64,000 nucleotides of DNA, taken from Acidobacteria bacterium Ga0077551. Lineage in GTDB: Bacteria > Pseudomonadota > Alphaproteobacteria > Caulobacterales > Hyphomonadaceae. The stretch's first letter is position 1. Each line of letters starts with the position of its first letter. Where the stretch lies: positions 53,632 through 117,631 of the forward strand of contig LNFC01000006.1 of assembly GCA_001464545.1 (NCBI GenBank). Reading direction: 5' to 3'. Shown here piece after piece: positions 12,184 to 21,375 of this stretch. The position numbers and the translations under genes were made by a program. The notes below the pieces were generated by a model. It worked only from the letters and a program-made list of their open reading frames with translations. It had not been told where the DNA came from and ran no database searches.

Positions 12184-12636
12184 ATGCGGATTCTCGAACT
12201 GGCCTCGGACGGAGACACGCGCGCCCTTGGTGCGCGGCTCGCGCTGTTGTTGCGGCGGGGGGATGTGATCGCGGTTCATGGGGATCTGGGTGCGGGGAAG
12301 ACGACGCTGGCGCGGGGGTTGATCCAGTCTTTTCTGGGGCATGAGGAAGAGGTGCCGAGCCCGACTTACACGCTGGTTCAGATGTATGAGGGGCCGGACT
12401 TTCCCGTCTGGCACTTCGATCTCTACCGCCTTGAAAACGCGGATGATGTCCACGAGCTCGGCTGGGACGAAACACAAGACGGGGTTGCGTTGATCGAATG
12501 GCCGGACCGTGCGGGTGCGCACCTTCCGGCCAACCGGTTGGATGTATTCCTTGAAATCTCTGGGGATGGGCGCCGGGCGAGGCTGGAACCCGGCGGCGAA
12601 GGCTGGCAGGAACGGCTGGATGAACGCTTTGCCTGA
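12184..12636 (+). CDS. tsaE: tRNA t6A biosynthesis ATPase TsaE
   Basis: The 150-residue protein has the TsaE P-loop GDLGAGKT at residues 33-40, followed by SPTYTLVQMYE and the WHFDLYRLENADDVHELGWDE segment that carries the family's conserved aspartates. TsaE works with TsaB and TsaD to add threonylcarbamoyl to A37 of ANN-reading tRNAs. The Sua5-type enzyme that makes the substrate is encoded at 35256-36203. The ATG at 12184 is supported by the conserved start of the domain; the frame extends upstream to 12064 without similarity. It overlaps the next gene by 17 bases. Confidence 0.93.
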   Translation: MRILELASDGDTRALGARLALLLRRGDVIAVHGDLGAGKTTLARGLIQSFLGHEEEVPSPTYTLVQMYEGPDFPVWHFDLYRLENADDVHELGWDETQDGVALIEWPDRAGAHLPANRLDVFLEISGDGRRARLEPGGEGWQERLDERFA

Positions 12637-13720
12637 CCTCCGGACTGCCGAGACTGATGCCTTCCTGACGTCGGCCGGCGAGGGCTGGGAGACGGCGCGG
12701 CGCCAGTCGTTGGGGCAGGATGCGTCGACGCGGCGGTATGTCCGGCTGTTTCGCGGGGATGGTACGACGGCGCTGCTGATGGATGCGCCGCGGGTCGAGA
12801 GCGATCCCTGTCCGCCGGACGCGGACGCGGCGACGCGGGCGCGGATGGGCTGGAATGCGATGACCCGTTTGGCCGCATCGCGTGTCGAAGCGTTCGCTTT
12901 GATTTCTCATCATTTGCGCAATCTTTCTCTCCGGGCGCCGAAAGTTTATCACTTTGACGCACGTTTCGGGTTTGCGTTGATCGAGGACTTCGGGGACGGG
13001 CGCGAATTTGCGCGACTGATCGAGCGCGGCGCGGAAGACGAAACGCGGCTCTACAAAGCGGCGGCCGAGCGGCTCGCCACCGTCCACAAAGCGTCCATAC
13101 CGAAGTTGCTGTCTGTGGACGGTGTCACCTGGCCCATCCTCGAATTTGATTCTGTGGCGCTGGGGGCGAATGCCGATCTTTATGCGGACTGGCTCCCGGC
13201 GGAAATCGGAGGCAAGGCACTGGAGGGCGCTCAGCGGGCGCGCTGGGAGGCCGAGCGCGATGCACTGATCCAGCAGGCGATGTCTTTCCCGCGCGCGTTC
13301 ACGCTGCGCGATTATCATGCGGAGAACCTGCTGTGGCTGCCTGACGGTGATGTCGGGTTGCTGGACTTCCAGGACGCGGTGGTCGGCTGGGACGCCTGGG
13401 ACCTTGCCATGCTGACGCAGGATGCCCGGCGAAAAGTTTCCGAGGAGGCCGCCGAGGCGGCGATCTCGATGTTCCTGACGCTCACCGGGCAATCGCGTGC
13501 GCCATTCGATGAGCGGCTGGCGGTGATCGGCGCGCTGAACGCGCTGCGGATTGCCGGCGTATTCTCGCGCCTTCAGCACCGGGACGGCAAGCCGCGCTAC
13601 GGCGACTTCCAGCCGCGGCAATTGCAGCTTCTTGCACGCAACCTGTCGCACCCGTCGCTCGCCGGCATGGCGGCATTCGTGCGCGACACCACGCCGTTTG
13701 TGTTCGAGGGCCTTCGATGA
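12620..13720 (+). CDS. amgK: Sugar kinase AmgK-like phosphotransferase
   Basis: The 366-residue protein belongs to the aminoglycoside phosphotransferase/choline kinase fold. It has the N-lobe QDASTRRYVRLF, the catalytic loop LRDYHAENLLWL and the metal-binding GLLDFQDAVVGWDAWDL. In this context (tsaE before it, a nucleotidyltransferase directly after it) it matches AmgK, the anomeric kinase for N-acetylmuramic acid and N-acetylglucosamine in the cell-wall recycling route that bypasses de novo UDP-MurNAc synthesis. The assignment rests on gene order and family. The ATG at 12620 lies inside the tsaE end, suggesting translational coupling. Confidence 0.82.
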   Translation: MNALPDLRTAETDAFLTSAGEGWETARRQSLGQDASTRRYVRLFRGDGTTALLMDAPRVESDPCPPDADAATRARMGWNAMTRLAASRVEAFALISHHLRNLSLRAPKVYHFDARFGFALIEDFGDGREFARLIERGAEDETRLYKAAAERLATVHKASIPKLLSVDGVTWPILEFDSVALGANADLYADWLPAEIGGKALEGAQRARWEAERDALIQQAMSFPRAFTLRDYHAENLLWLPDGDVGLLDFQDAVVGWDAWDLAMLTQDARRKVSEEAAEAAISMFLTLTGQSRAPFDERLAVIGALNALRIAGVFSRLQHRDGKPRYGDFQPRQLQLLARNLSHPSLAGMAAFVRDTTPFVFEGLR

Positions 13721-14442
13721 GTGTTTCGGTGCCTCACACGGCGATGGTGCTGGCCGCCGGGCTGGGCACGCGGATGCGGCCCCTGACCGATGCGACGCCC
13801 AAGCCGCTGCTGAAGGTGCGCGGCAAGGCCCTGATCGACCGGTTGCTGGATCCTCTCGCCGAAGCGGGCGTGAAGCGCATCGTTGTCAATGTGCACTACC
13901 TGGCCGATCAGGTGGAAGCGCACGTGAAGGCGCGCACAGATGTCGAGGTGATCATTTCGGACGAGCGCGGCGAAGTGCTCGAGACCGGCGGCGGTCTTGC
14001 CAAGGCGCGGCCATTGCTGGGCGATGATCCCATCTATGTTCTGAACACCGATGCCTTCTGGGGGCCGGAATCTCCGGCGCCGTTCCTGGAGCTGGCCGAA
14101 GCATTTGATCCGGCGGCTGAGGATGAGCGGCTGCTGATCGCCGCGACCGACCGGGCGCTGGGCTTTGATGGCGCGGGTGACTTTTTTCTTGAGGCGGGTA
14201 ACCGGCTGATCCGGCGCGGCACCGCGCCTTCAGCCCCGTGGGCTTACGCCGGTGTGCGGATCATGAAGCCGCAGCTGTATGACAGCGTTGCCGTGGAGCG
14301 TTTCTCGGCGCTGAAGATCTGGGACGGCCTCATTCCGAACGGCCGGCTTGCAGGCCACACGCTGGACAGGTTCTGGCTGCATGTGGGTGATCCGAAGGCG
14401 CTAGCGGACGCAGAGATGTGGGTCGCCTGCCATGGCGGCTGA
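13717..14442 (+). CDS. murU: MurNAc-1-phosphate uridylyltransferase-like MurU
   Basis: The 241-residue nucleotidyltransferase carries the signature MVLAAGLGTRMRPLTDATPKPLLKV at its N-terminus and the LNTDAFWG metal/substrate site. It begins in an ATGA overlap with amgK. Family and context indicate MurU, which converts MurNAc-1-phosphate to UDP-MurNAc and so completes the recycling step started by AmgK. Related sugar-1-phosphate nucleotidyltransferases look alike, so the exact sugar is inferred from the pairing. Confidence 0.82.
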   Translation: MSVSVPHTAMVLAAGLGTRMRPLTDATPKPLLKVRGKALIDRLLDPLAEAGVKRIVVNVHYLADQVEAHVKARTDVEVIISDERGEVLETGGGLAKARPLLGDDPIYVLNTDAFWGPESPAPFLELAEAFDPAAEDERLLIAATDRALGFDGAGDFFLEAGNRLIRRGTAPSAPWAYAGVRIMKPQLYDSVAVERFSALKIWDGLIPNGRLAGHTLDRFWLHVGDPKALADAEMWVACHGG

Positions 14443-17400
14443 TATCCGGCCATTCGGGAAGGACGCCCCCAGGGTCTGGACCATCCCTCCCGGTACGGAC
14501 TTCCTTGGCTCACTGGCGCGCGTCCTGGCGGATACCTTCAAGCTGCGGGAACGCGCAGACGCGCTGGCTGATGCCATCATCTATGTACCCAACCGCCGCT
14601 CTGCACGTGCGCTGACGCTGGCGCTTTTCGATACGCTGGGCGGCGCAGGTACGCTGCTGCCCCCGGATATCCGCACCCTGGGCGATCTTGAATCCGACGA
14701 GCCGCCACCGGTCTCGGAAACCGCGCTGGCGGGTTTGCCGCCGGCGCTTTCGCCGGCCGTGCGGCTCGGCGTGCTGGCGAAGCTTGCGGCCATTTTCTAC
14801 GCGCGCGAATATGGCCACACGTTGCCGCCCGCTTCGGCGCTCGCCTCGGCGCGGGAATTGTCGAGACTGCTGGAGCAGGCGTCGATGGGCGAGGCGCCGG
14901 TGGACTGGTCGCAACTGGCCGGGCTGGTGAAAGAGGCCGATCTGGCGGTGCACTGGAAGGACTCGACCGAGTTCCTGTCGATCATCACCGAGATGTGGCC
15001 GCAATGGCTGCGCGAGAACAATGCCGGCGATCCTTTCGAGCGCCGGCAGCAAGCCGCGGAAGCGCTGGTGGCCTCCTGGGACGCGAAGCCGCCAACCGCG
15101 CCGGTGATCATAGCGGGTTCGACCGGGGCGACGCCGTCCGGACGCCTGTTGATGCAGGCCGTGACGCGATTGCCGAACGGGTTGGTGGTGTTGCCCGGTC
15201 TCGATACGGACCTGAGTGAAAAGTCGCTGACGGCCGTTTCGGCCGCGCCGAGCCACCCGCAGTTTGCCTTGGTGCGTACACTGAAGACCCTCGGGATTTC
15301 ATTGGGCGATATAGCAGAATGGCCGGCTGCTCCGGGGGAGGTGCGATCGCCTTCACGGCGGAGGCTGGTCTACGAAGCGCTCGCGCCGGCGGACGATACG
15401 GCGGACTGGCGGGAGACGCTGGAGGAACTGGCAGGAATAGATGCCACGACGCCGGCGGCCTTTGTGTGCGCGGCGCTGCAGGGCCTGTCGGTGGTCGAAT
15501 TGCCCAATGAGGCGGCGGAGGCCGAGGCGGCCGCTCTGCTTCTGCGCGGCGTGCTGGAAGAGCCGGGAGCGAGGGGCGCGCTGGTGACGCCGGATGCCGG
15601 ACTGGCGCGGCGCGTGGGCGCGCTGCTGGAGCGGTGGGGCATATCGGTTCCGCCCTCGGCCGGCCAGCCACTTGGGCGCACGCTGGCGGGCAGCCTTATA
15701 TCGCTCTGCGCGCGCTGGGCCGTGGACCCCGCCGATCCGGTGACGCTGTCTGCCGTGCTGAAGCATGCGTTCGTGCGCAACCGGGACCTCGGCAACCTGG
15801 TGGACCTGCATTTCCTGCGGGGCCCCCGCCGGTGGACATCGCTGCTTGATCTGGCGGAATTGATTGAACAGCACGATCCGGAAGACCGGCACCGGGCTTT
15901 TTCAGCGGAAGATCACACGCAGGGCGCGGCGTTCATCCTTGAACTGTCGGATATTGTCGCGGCGTCGGGCGCGGACTTTTCGGAGTCCGGCGCGGTGAAT
16001 GTCGCCGTGGCCGCCGAGCGGATTGCGGCGCTGGCGGGCGCGATCAGCGAAACCCCGCTGCCCTGGGCGGGGGAGGACGGGGCGGGCGCGTCCAAGCTGC
16101 TTGAGCGCATCCGCGACATGGGAACGTTCTTGGGCGACGTGACGCCGCGCGAGATGGCAGACCTGGTCGAGACGGAATGCGCGAGCCTGACGGTCAGTCT
16201 CGGTGAGCCGGAACACTCCCGCCTCAGCATCTGGGGGCCGCTTGAGGCGCGTCTTCAGTCTGCGGATCTTGTCGTGCTGGCCGGGCTCAACGAGGATGTC
16301 TGGCCAGCAAAGACGCCGCCAGATGCTTTCCTGCCGCGCCGGTTTCGCACCGAGCTCGGGATGGCCGATCCGGATGAGCGGCTGGGGCTGTCGGCGCATG
16401 ATTTTGCGCAGCTTGCCTGCGCGCCGCGTGTGGCGATGCTGTATTCGGCGCGGCGCGAGGATGCACCGGCGGTGGCGTCGCGCTGGGTGTGGCGATTGAG
16501 AACTTTGGCGCAGGGCGCGCTGTTCGAGGCGGCGCCGAAGGTGCTTTTGGGCGCGTACGGAGCATTGCCGGGCTGGGTCCGCGCGGTACAGTCCGAGGGC
16601 ATTGGCACGCAGACGGCGGCGTTCAGCGCCGAGCCGAGACCGACGCGGCGGCCAGCTGCCTGGCCGAGGCGGATGTCAGTGACGCGGATCGACCGGTTGC
16701 AGCGCGATCCGTACTCGATCTGGGCGGAGGATATCCTGGGGCTGCGCGTGATTGATCCGATGAACGGGCCGATGCAGCCGAACCTGAAGGGCACGGCGGT
16801 GCACAGGGCGATTGAATTGCTGGAGGAAGGCGGCGCTGAAAAATCTGCGGCGCATCTTGCGCGGCTGCTGGAGCGGGAGTTGCGCGAGACGGGCGAAGCG
16901 GAGGCGGACTGGCTGAGCCGTGAGGCGATCTGGGAGGATGTCGCGAACTGGTTTCTGGGCTGGCGAGCCGCGCGCGATGTGTCCGGCGGCCTGGCGCTGG
17001 AGGCGAAGGGGGAGCTGCCCTACGAGATCGGGGGGGAGAAGTTTGTGTTGTCGGCGCAGGCGGACCGGATCGAGATCGGCGCGACGGGTGAGATCACTAT
17101 TGTTGATTTCAAGACGGGCAGCGCGCCGTCCGACAAGATGATCCGTACAGGGTTCGATCAGCAGATGCCGTTGCAGGCGTTGATCGCCAGCAAGGGCGGA
17201 TTCGAGAAAGTGCGCGCGGCGCCGGTGGCGGGGCTGGAATATGTCGAGTTCAAGGGCAAGCCGAAGGCGCGCTCGATTGGTCCCGGCAAGGAAGGCGACC
17301 TGACGCCGGCGGCGATGGCGGCGAGGGCTGAAGAGGGCATGCAGAGGTTGATTGCGGACTACCGGGCGGCGGGGGCGGTGTTTGCCTCGGCGCCGCGCGT

Positions 17401-17494
17401 GCAGTTCGTGAAGTATGATTACGGATACAACCTGCTTGCGCGCCGGGCCGAGTGGACCAGCGACACCTCGGACGGGGAGGGCGGCGATGAGTGA
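14432..17494 (+). CDS. addB: Double-strand break repair protein AddB
   Basis: The 1020-residue protein matches the alphaproteobacterial AddB type. The C-terminal PD-(D/E)xK nuclease domain is visible: ALEAKGELPYE, a strand with ADRIEIG, then ITIVDFKTGSAPSDK. Family knowledge: AddAB resects double-strand DNA ends up to Chi-like sites and loads RecA. The N-terminus (VWTIPPGTDFLGSLARVLAD) has no GxGKT loop, and no cysteine cluster follows the nuclease motifs. The iron-sulfur staple and ATP site of Bacillus AddB are therefore absent, as expected for this subgroup. It overlaps murU by 11 bases and addA by 8. Confidence 0.92.
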   Translation: MAADIRPFGKDAPRVWTIPPGTDFLGSLARVLADTFKLRERADALADAIIYVPNRRSARALTLALFDTLGGAGTLLPPDIRTLGDLESDEPPPVSETALAGLPPALSPAVRLGVLAKLAAIFYAREYGHTLPPASALASARELSRLLEQASMGEAPVDWSQLAGLVKEADLAVHWKDSTEFLSIITEMWPQWLRENNAGDPFERRQQAAEALVASWDAKPPTAPVIIAGSTGATPSGRLLMQAVTRLPNGLVVLPGLDTDLSEKSLTAVSAAPSHPQFALVRTLKTLGISLGDIAEWPAAPGEVRSPSRRRLVYEALAPADDTADWRETLEELAGIDATTPAAFVCAALQGLSVVELPNEAAEAEAAALLLRGVLEEPGARGALVTPDAGLARRVGALLERWGISVPPSAGQPLGRTLAGSLISLCARWAVDPADPVTLSAVLKHAFVRNRDLGNLVDLHFLRGPRRWTSLLDLAELIEQHDPEDRHRAFSAEDHTQGAAFILELSDIVAASGADFSESGAVNVAVAAERIAALAGAISETPLPWAGEDGAGASKLLERIRDMGTFLGDVTPREMADLVETECASLTVSLGEPEHSRLSIWGPLEARLQSADLVVLAGLNEDVWPAKTPPDAFLPRRFRTELGMADPDERLGLSAHDFAQLACAPRVAMLYSARREDAPAVASRWVWRLRTLAQGALFEAAPKVLLGAYGALPGWVRAVQSEGIGTQTAAFSAEPRPTRRPAAWPRRMSVTRIDRLQRDPYSIWAEDILGLRVIDPMNGPMQPNLKGTAVHRAIELLEEGGAEKSAAHLARLLERELRETGEAEADWLSREAIWEDVANWFLGWRAARDVSGGLALEAKGELPYEIGGEKFVLSAQADRIEIGATGEITIVDFKTGSAPSDKMIRTGFDQQMPLQALIASKGGFEKVRAAPVAGLEYVEFKGKPKARSIGPGKEGDLTPAAMAARAEEGMQRLIADYRAAGAVFASAPRVQFVKYDYGYNLLARRAEWTSDTSDGEGGDE

Positions 17495-20400
17495 TGTGTC
17501 ACACGTTGACGCGCTGAAGGCGGCGACTGAGGCGCAGGCGGTGGCGGCCAATCCCGGCGCGTCCGCCTATGCCACGGCGAATGCGGGCAGCGGCAAGACC
17601 AAAGTGCTGATCGACCGTGTGGCGCGTCTGCTGTTGCGGCGGCCGGATGGGCGGCCGGGGGCGAACCCGGATTCCATTCTGTGCATCACGTACACGCGCG
17701 CCGCCGCAAGCGAGATGCTGACGCGGCTGTTCGAGACGCTCGGCAAGTGGGCCGTGATGGAGGACGAGCCGTTGCGGCTCGCGCTGTCGCGGCTGGAGGA
17801 AGCTCAGCCTGCGGATTATACGCTGGATCAGCTCAAGGCGGCGCGGGCGCTGTTTGCGCGCGCGCTCGAGACGCCGGGCGGCCTGCGGATCGAGACGATC
17901 CATGCCTTCTGTGCCCGGATCCTGAGGCGGTTCCCGCTGGAAGCGGGTGTGATGCCGGGGTTCACGGAGCTGGAGGAAGACGATGCCCGGGAGATCTGGC
18001 AGGCGGCGAAACAGTCGGCGATCCTGAAGGCGGCGGGTGAAGACCGGTCGCTGCTGGCCTTGCTGGCGCGCGAGGCGGGACGGGACGGGGCGAGCAGCGC
18101 GCTGGATGCGCTGAAAGGATCGGGGCGGGCGCTCCGCAGGTTTGCGGCGGACTGCGGGGATGATCGGGACGCGATGGCGCGGGCGCTGCGCGAGGTGATC
18201 CAGCCGCCGGATGCGTCGCCGGACGCGCTGGTGGCGCAGGCGATGGGCGCGAACTTTCCGGCGGGCGACGTCCGCCGCGCGATTGCCGCGCTGGGTGGCG
18301 GGAAGGTCACCGACCTGAAGCTGGCGGAGCAGTTGCAGGGCGTACTGGCGAGCAGGAATGCGACAGAGGCGTTCGAACTCTATACGTCGATCTTTCTGAC
18401 GGCAGCGGGGGAGCCGCGCAAGAAAAGTCCGTTCACGAAGGGTGTGGCGGACGCCGCGCCGATTGTCGCGGAACTGTTTGCCATCGGTGACAATCCCGGA
18501 AGCGAGACGCGGCGGATCGAGGCTTTGACGGGGGATCTGCGGCGCGCGGAAGCGTTTGCGCGCACCTCGGCGCTTCTGAAGCTCGGCTTGCCGGCGCTGG
18601 CAGCGTATGAGGCCGAGAAGGCCCGGCGGGGGGCGCTGGACTTTGACGACCTGATCGAACGCACGCGGGACCTGATGGCGTCGGAAGGCTTGTCGAGCTG
18701 GGTGCTGTACAAGCTGGATGGTGGGCTGAGCCATGTGCTGCTCGACGAGGCGCAGGATACGAGCCCGGCGCAATGGGAGTTGATCCGTGCGCTGACACAG
18801 GAGTTCACGGCGGGAGAGGGGCGCGAGCGGCTGCAGGATCCGCGGACCATTTTCATGGTGGGCGACGAGAAGCAGTCGATCTACTCGTTTCAGGGCGCCG
18901 ATCCTTCGCGGTTCATGGAAGAGACGCAGGCGCTGACCTTGCGCGACCCGAAGGTGGCGCAGGCCGACATGCGGATGTCGTTCCGATCCAGCCCGGAAAT
19001 CCTGACCTTTGTGGATATAGTTTGGAATGCGGCGCCGCCGATAGATGTTCCGTTTGCGGACGCGCGGCCGTTGACGGCCGGCAAGATTGTCCACACGGCG
19101 CGGCGCTGGAACGAGCCGGGACGGGTGGAGCTTTGGCCGGTGATGCCGCGGGATGCGGATCCGGAGACGGACGCCTGGGCAAGGCCGCTTGATGCGCTTG
19201 TAATGACGTCACCGAAAGTGAAGCTGGCGCGGGTGATCGCGAAGTCGGTCAAACAGATGGTCACTGGTGGCGCTTCGGTGTGGGAACAGGGCGTGCAGCG
19301 TTCGGCGCGGCCGGGGGATGTGCTGATCCTGGTGCGCGAGCGACGCGGCGGCCTGTTCGAGGCCGTGATCAATGCGCTAAAAAGCGCGGGTGTGCCGGTG
19401 GCGGGCGCCGACCGTCTTCAGCTGGCGGACTATATCGGCGTGCAGGATTGCCTGAACCTGATGCGGTTCGCGGTGCTGCCCGCGCGCGACCTTGCGCTCG
19501 CCGAGATCCTGCGCGGCCCGTTTTGCGGCCTCGTTGATGATGACCGGTTCCTGTTTGCACTCGCGGCCGGGCGCAAAAAGGGCGAGACGCTCTGGTCACG
19601 CGTTCTGGCGAGCGAGGACCCGGAGGTAAGCAAGGTTCGCGGCTTCCTTCAGTCGCTGATCGACCAGGCCGGATTTGCGCCGTTCGAGTTTCTTTCGACG
19701 GTGCTGGACCAGCCGGATGCTGCTGGCCTGACGGGTTGGGCAAAGCTGAATGCGCGGCTCGGCACGCCGGCGCGCGATCCGGTCGAGGCCTTGCTGGCGC
19801 GGGCGCTGGCGCATGATGCGGCCGGGCCGTCATCGCTTCAGCTGTTCGTGGCGTCGCTTGAATCGACTCCCGTGGAGATCAAACGGGATCTGGCGGAGGC
19901 GGGTCCGGAAGTCCGGGTCATGACGGTGCACGGGGCGAAAGGGCTGCAGGCGCCCATCGTGATCCTGCCGGACACAACATCGAAACCGAAACTGACAAGC
20001 GATGCGATCCTGTCCGTGGACGGAGCGCTGATCTGGTCGCCGCGCAAGGATTGCGACATAGAGCCTTCGGCGCGGGCGAGGCTGATTGCGGAAGCCAAAG
20101 CGCATGAGGAACACAGGCGGCTTTTGTATGTGGCGCTGACACGCGCGCAGGACCGCCTGCTGGTCGCCGGATACTGGTATGGCTCCGATGGCGACGCCGC
20201 CAAGGGGTATCATGACGATTCCTGGTATGCGCTCTGCCGCAATGCGATGGAGCAATTGCCTGCGCGCCCTCTGGAAGATGGCATACTTGAGTATGGTGCC
20301 GCAGCGCGCGGGATGGGGCCGGACCATACCGCCGAAGTACTCCCGGCTCCCCTCCCGGATTGGGCGCGGGAGGCGCCTTCACCGGATGTCGTGACGCGGC

Positions 20401-20993
20401 GCGTGACGGCCCCGACCAGTCTGTTGGGACCAAAGACCCGGGTCGTGGCGCCGTTCGATCCGAAGCGCGAGGCGCGCCTGAAGCGCGGACGCCTGATCCA
20501 CAGCCTGCTGCATTACCTCCCAGAGTTGCCGGTTGTGGCGCGGCATGCGGCCGGCGCAGCGTTCCTGGCCCGCGAGCCGGAACTCAAGACGGCGCAGAAA
20601 GCGGAAATGCTGCGCGCGGCCGAAGCGATTCTGAATGATACGGCGCTTTCCGAGCTGTTCCAGCCGGGGGGCAGGGCTGAAGCGGCGGTCATCGGGACGT
20701 CACCGAAATTGCCAGGTGATCTGGTCATCAACGGCCGGGTGGACCGTCTGGTGGTCACGCCGTCGCGGGTTCTGGTGATCGATTTCAAGACGGATCAGCC
20801 CGCACCGGACGACGTTTCAGAGGTTTCGGAGAGCTATATCACGCAGATGGCGGCCTATGCCGCCGTTCTGGAATCGGCCTTTCCGGGTCGGGAAGTGGTG
20901 GCCGTGCTGTGCTGGACCGACGGCCCCAAAATGATGCGCATCCCGCCGGAGATGCTGTCAGATTCCCTCAACAATGCCTTGAGCGTGGTTTGA
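17487..20993 (+). CDS. addA: ATP-dependent helicase/nuclease AddA
   Basis: The 1168-residue product is a UvrD/RecB-type superfamily 1 helicase. It has Walker A ANAGSGKTKVL near the N-terminus, motif Ia CITYTRAAASEM, motif II VLLDEAQDTSPAQWELI, motif III MVGDEKQSIYSFQGADP, motif V VMTVHGAKGLQAP and motif VI LLYVALTRAQDRL. A C-terminal nuclease domain follows (GRVDRLVVTPSRVLVIDFKTDQP). The ATG at 17487 lies inside the end of addB and gives the conserved N-terminus MSDVSHVDALKAAT; the open frame starts 72 bases earlier without similarity. It forms the AddAB complex with the gene before it. Confidence 0.95.
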   Translation: MSDVSHVDALKAATEAQAVAANPGASAYATANAGSGKTKVLIDRVARLLLRRPDGRPGANPDSILCITYTRAAASEMLTRLFETLGKWAVMEDEPLRLALSRLEEAQPADYTLDQLKAARALFARALETPGGLRIETIHAFCARILRRFPLEAGVMPGFTELEEDDAREIWQAAKQSAILKAAGEDRSLLALLAREAGRDGASSALDALKGSGRALRRFAADCGDDRDAMARALREVIQPPDASPDALVAQAMGANFPAGDVRRAIAALGGGKVTDLKLAEQLQGVLASRNATEAFELYTSIFLTAAGEPRKKSPFTKGVADAAPIVAELFAIGDNPGSETRRIEALTGDLRRAEAFARTSALLKLGLPALAAYEAEKARRGALDFDDLIERTRDLMASEGLSSWVLYKLDGGLSHVLLDEAQDTSPAQWELIRALTQEFTAGEGRERLQDPRTIFMVGDEKQSIYSFQGADPSRFMEETQALTLRDPKVAQADMRMSFRSSPEILTFVDIVWNAAPPIDVPFADARPLTAGKIVHTARRWNEPGRVELWPVMPRDADPETDAWARPLDALVMTSPKVKLARVIAKSVKQMVTGGASVWEQGVQRSARPGDVLILVRERRGGLFEAVINALKSAGVPVAGADRLQLADYIGVQDCLNLMRFAVLPARDLALAEILRGPFCGLVDDDRFLFALAAGRKKGETLWSRVLASEDPEVSKVRGFLQSLIDQAGFAPFEFLSTVLDQPDAAGLTGWAKLNARLGTPARDPVEALLARALAHDAAGPSSLQLFVASLESTPVEIKRDLAEAGPEVRVMTVHGAKGLQAPIVILPDTTSKPKLTSDAILSVDGALIWSPRKDCDIEPSARARLIAEAKAHEEHRRLLYVALTRAQDRLLVAGYWYGSDGDAAKGYHDDSWYALCRNAMEQLPARPLEDGILEYGAAARGMGPDHTAEVLPAPLPDWAREAPSPDVVTRRVTAPTSLLGPKTRVVAPFDPKREARLKRGRLIHSLLHYLPELPVVARHAAGAAFLAREPELKTAQKAEMLRAAEAILNDTALSELFQPGGRAEAAVIGTSPKLPGDLVINGRVDRLVVTPSRVLVIDFKTDQPAPDDVSEVSESYITQMAAYAAVLESAFPGREVVAVLCWTDGPKMMRIPPEMLSDSLNNALSVV

Positions 20994-21019
20994 CAGGGGA
21001 ATAGAGTCCCTATGTATCA

Positions 21020-21048
21020 GGCTCCCAATTCGGGCCGCAGAAGGAGCC
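21020..21048 (+). promoter_or_regulatory. Hairpin covering the trxA ribosome-binding site
   Basis: GGCTCC (21020-21025) is complementary to GGAGCC (21043-21048), which contains most of the AAGGAG ribosome-binding site (21041-21046) of trxA, 8 bases before its ATG. If it forms, the stem would hide the site. It may be coincidence. Confidence 0.3.
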
Positions 21049-21054
21049 GGGACG

Positions 21055-21375
21055 ATGTCTGGTATGGATGTAAGCGATGACGAATTCGATGTGCTGCTCG
21101 GCGCATCCGATATTCCCGTAGTCGTCGATTTCTGGGCCGAATGGTGCGGCCCCTGCAAGCAGATGGCCCCGCATATCGAAGCCGTGGCTGCCGAACTCGA
21201 CGGCAAGGTGAAAATCGTCAAACTGAACGTAGATGATTTCCCGCTTGTCGGCGCCAAGTACGGCGTGCGCGGCCTGCCGACGATGCTGTTGTTCAAGCAG
21301 GGCAAGGTAGCGGCCACGCATAACGGCGCAATGAACCGTCAGGCGCTCGCCAACTGGATCAGCCAGTCAATTTGA
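21055..21375 (+). CDS. trxA: Thioredoxin
   Basis: The 106-residue protein has the active site W-C-G-P-C with C31 and C34 (VVDFWAEWCGPCKQMAPHI), the conserved cis-proline (RGLPTMLLFKQG) and typical overall length. It is a cytoplasmic dithiol reductant for enzymes such as ribonucleotide reductase. It follows addA by 61 bases on the same strand. Its last 17 bases overlap the end of the convergent ABC transporter gene. Confidence 0.97.
   Translation: MSGMDVSDDEFDVLLGASDIPVVVDFWAEWCGPCKQMAPHIEAVAAELDGKVKIVKLNVDDFPLVGAKYGVRGLPTMLLFKQGKVAATHNGAMNRQALANWISQSI

Noticed and set aside
12167..13651. A 494-codon minus-strand frame across tsaE and amgK
   Set aside because: Arginine- and proline-rich with no motifs; the plus strand encodes well-defined TsaE and AmgK.
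14432..17494. Missing Walker A and iron-sulfur cysteines in AddB as a novelty
   Set aside because: This is the known state of the alphaproteobacterial AddB subgroup.
17499..19094. A 531-codon open frame on the minus strand inside addA
   Set aside because: It is a GC-bias shadow of addA: R/P/H-rich, with no recognisable domain, and the sense strand has all AddA helicase motifs.
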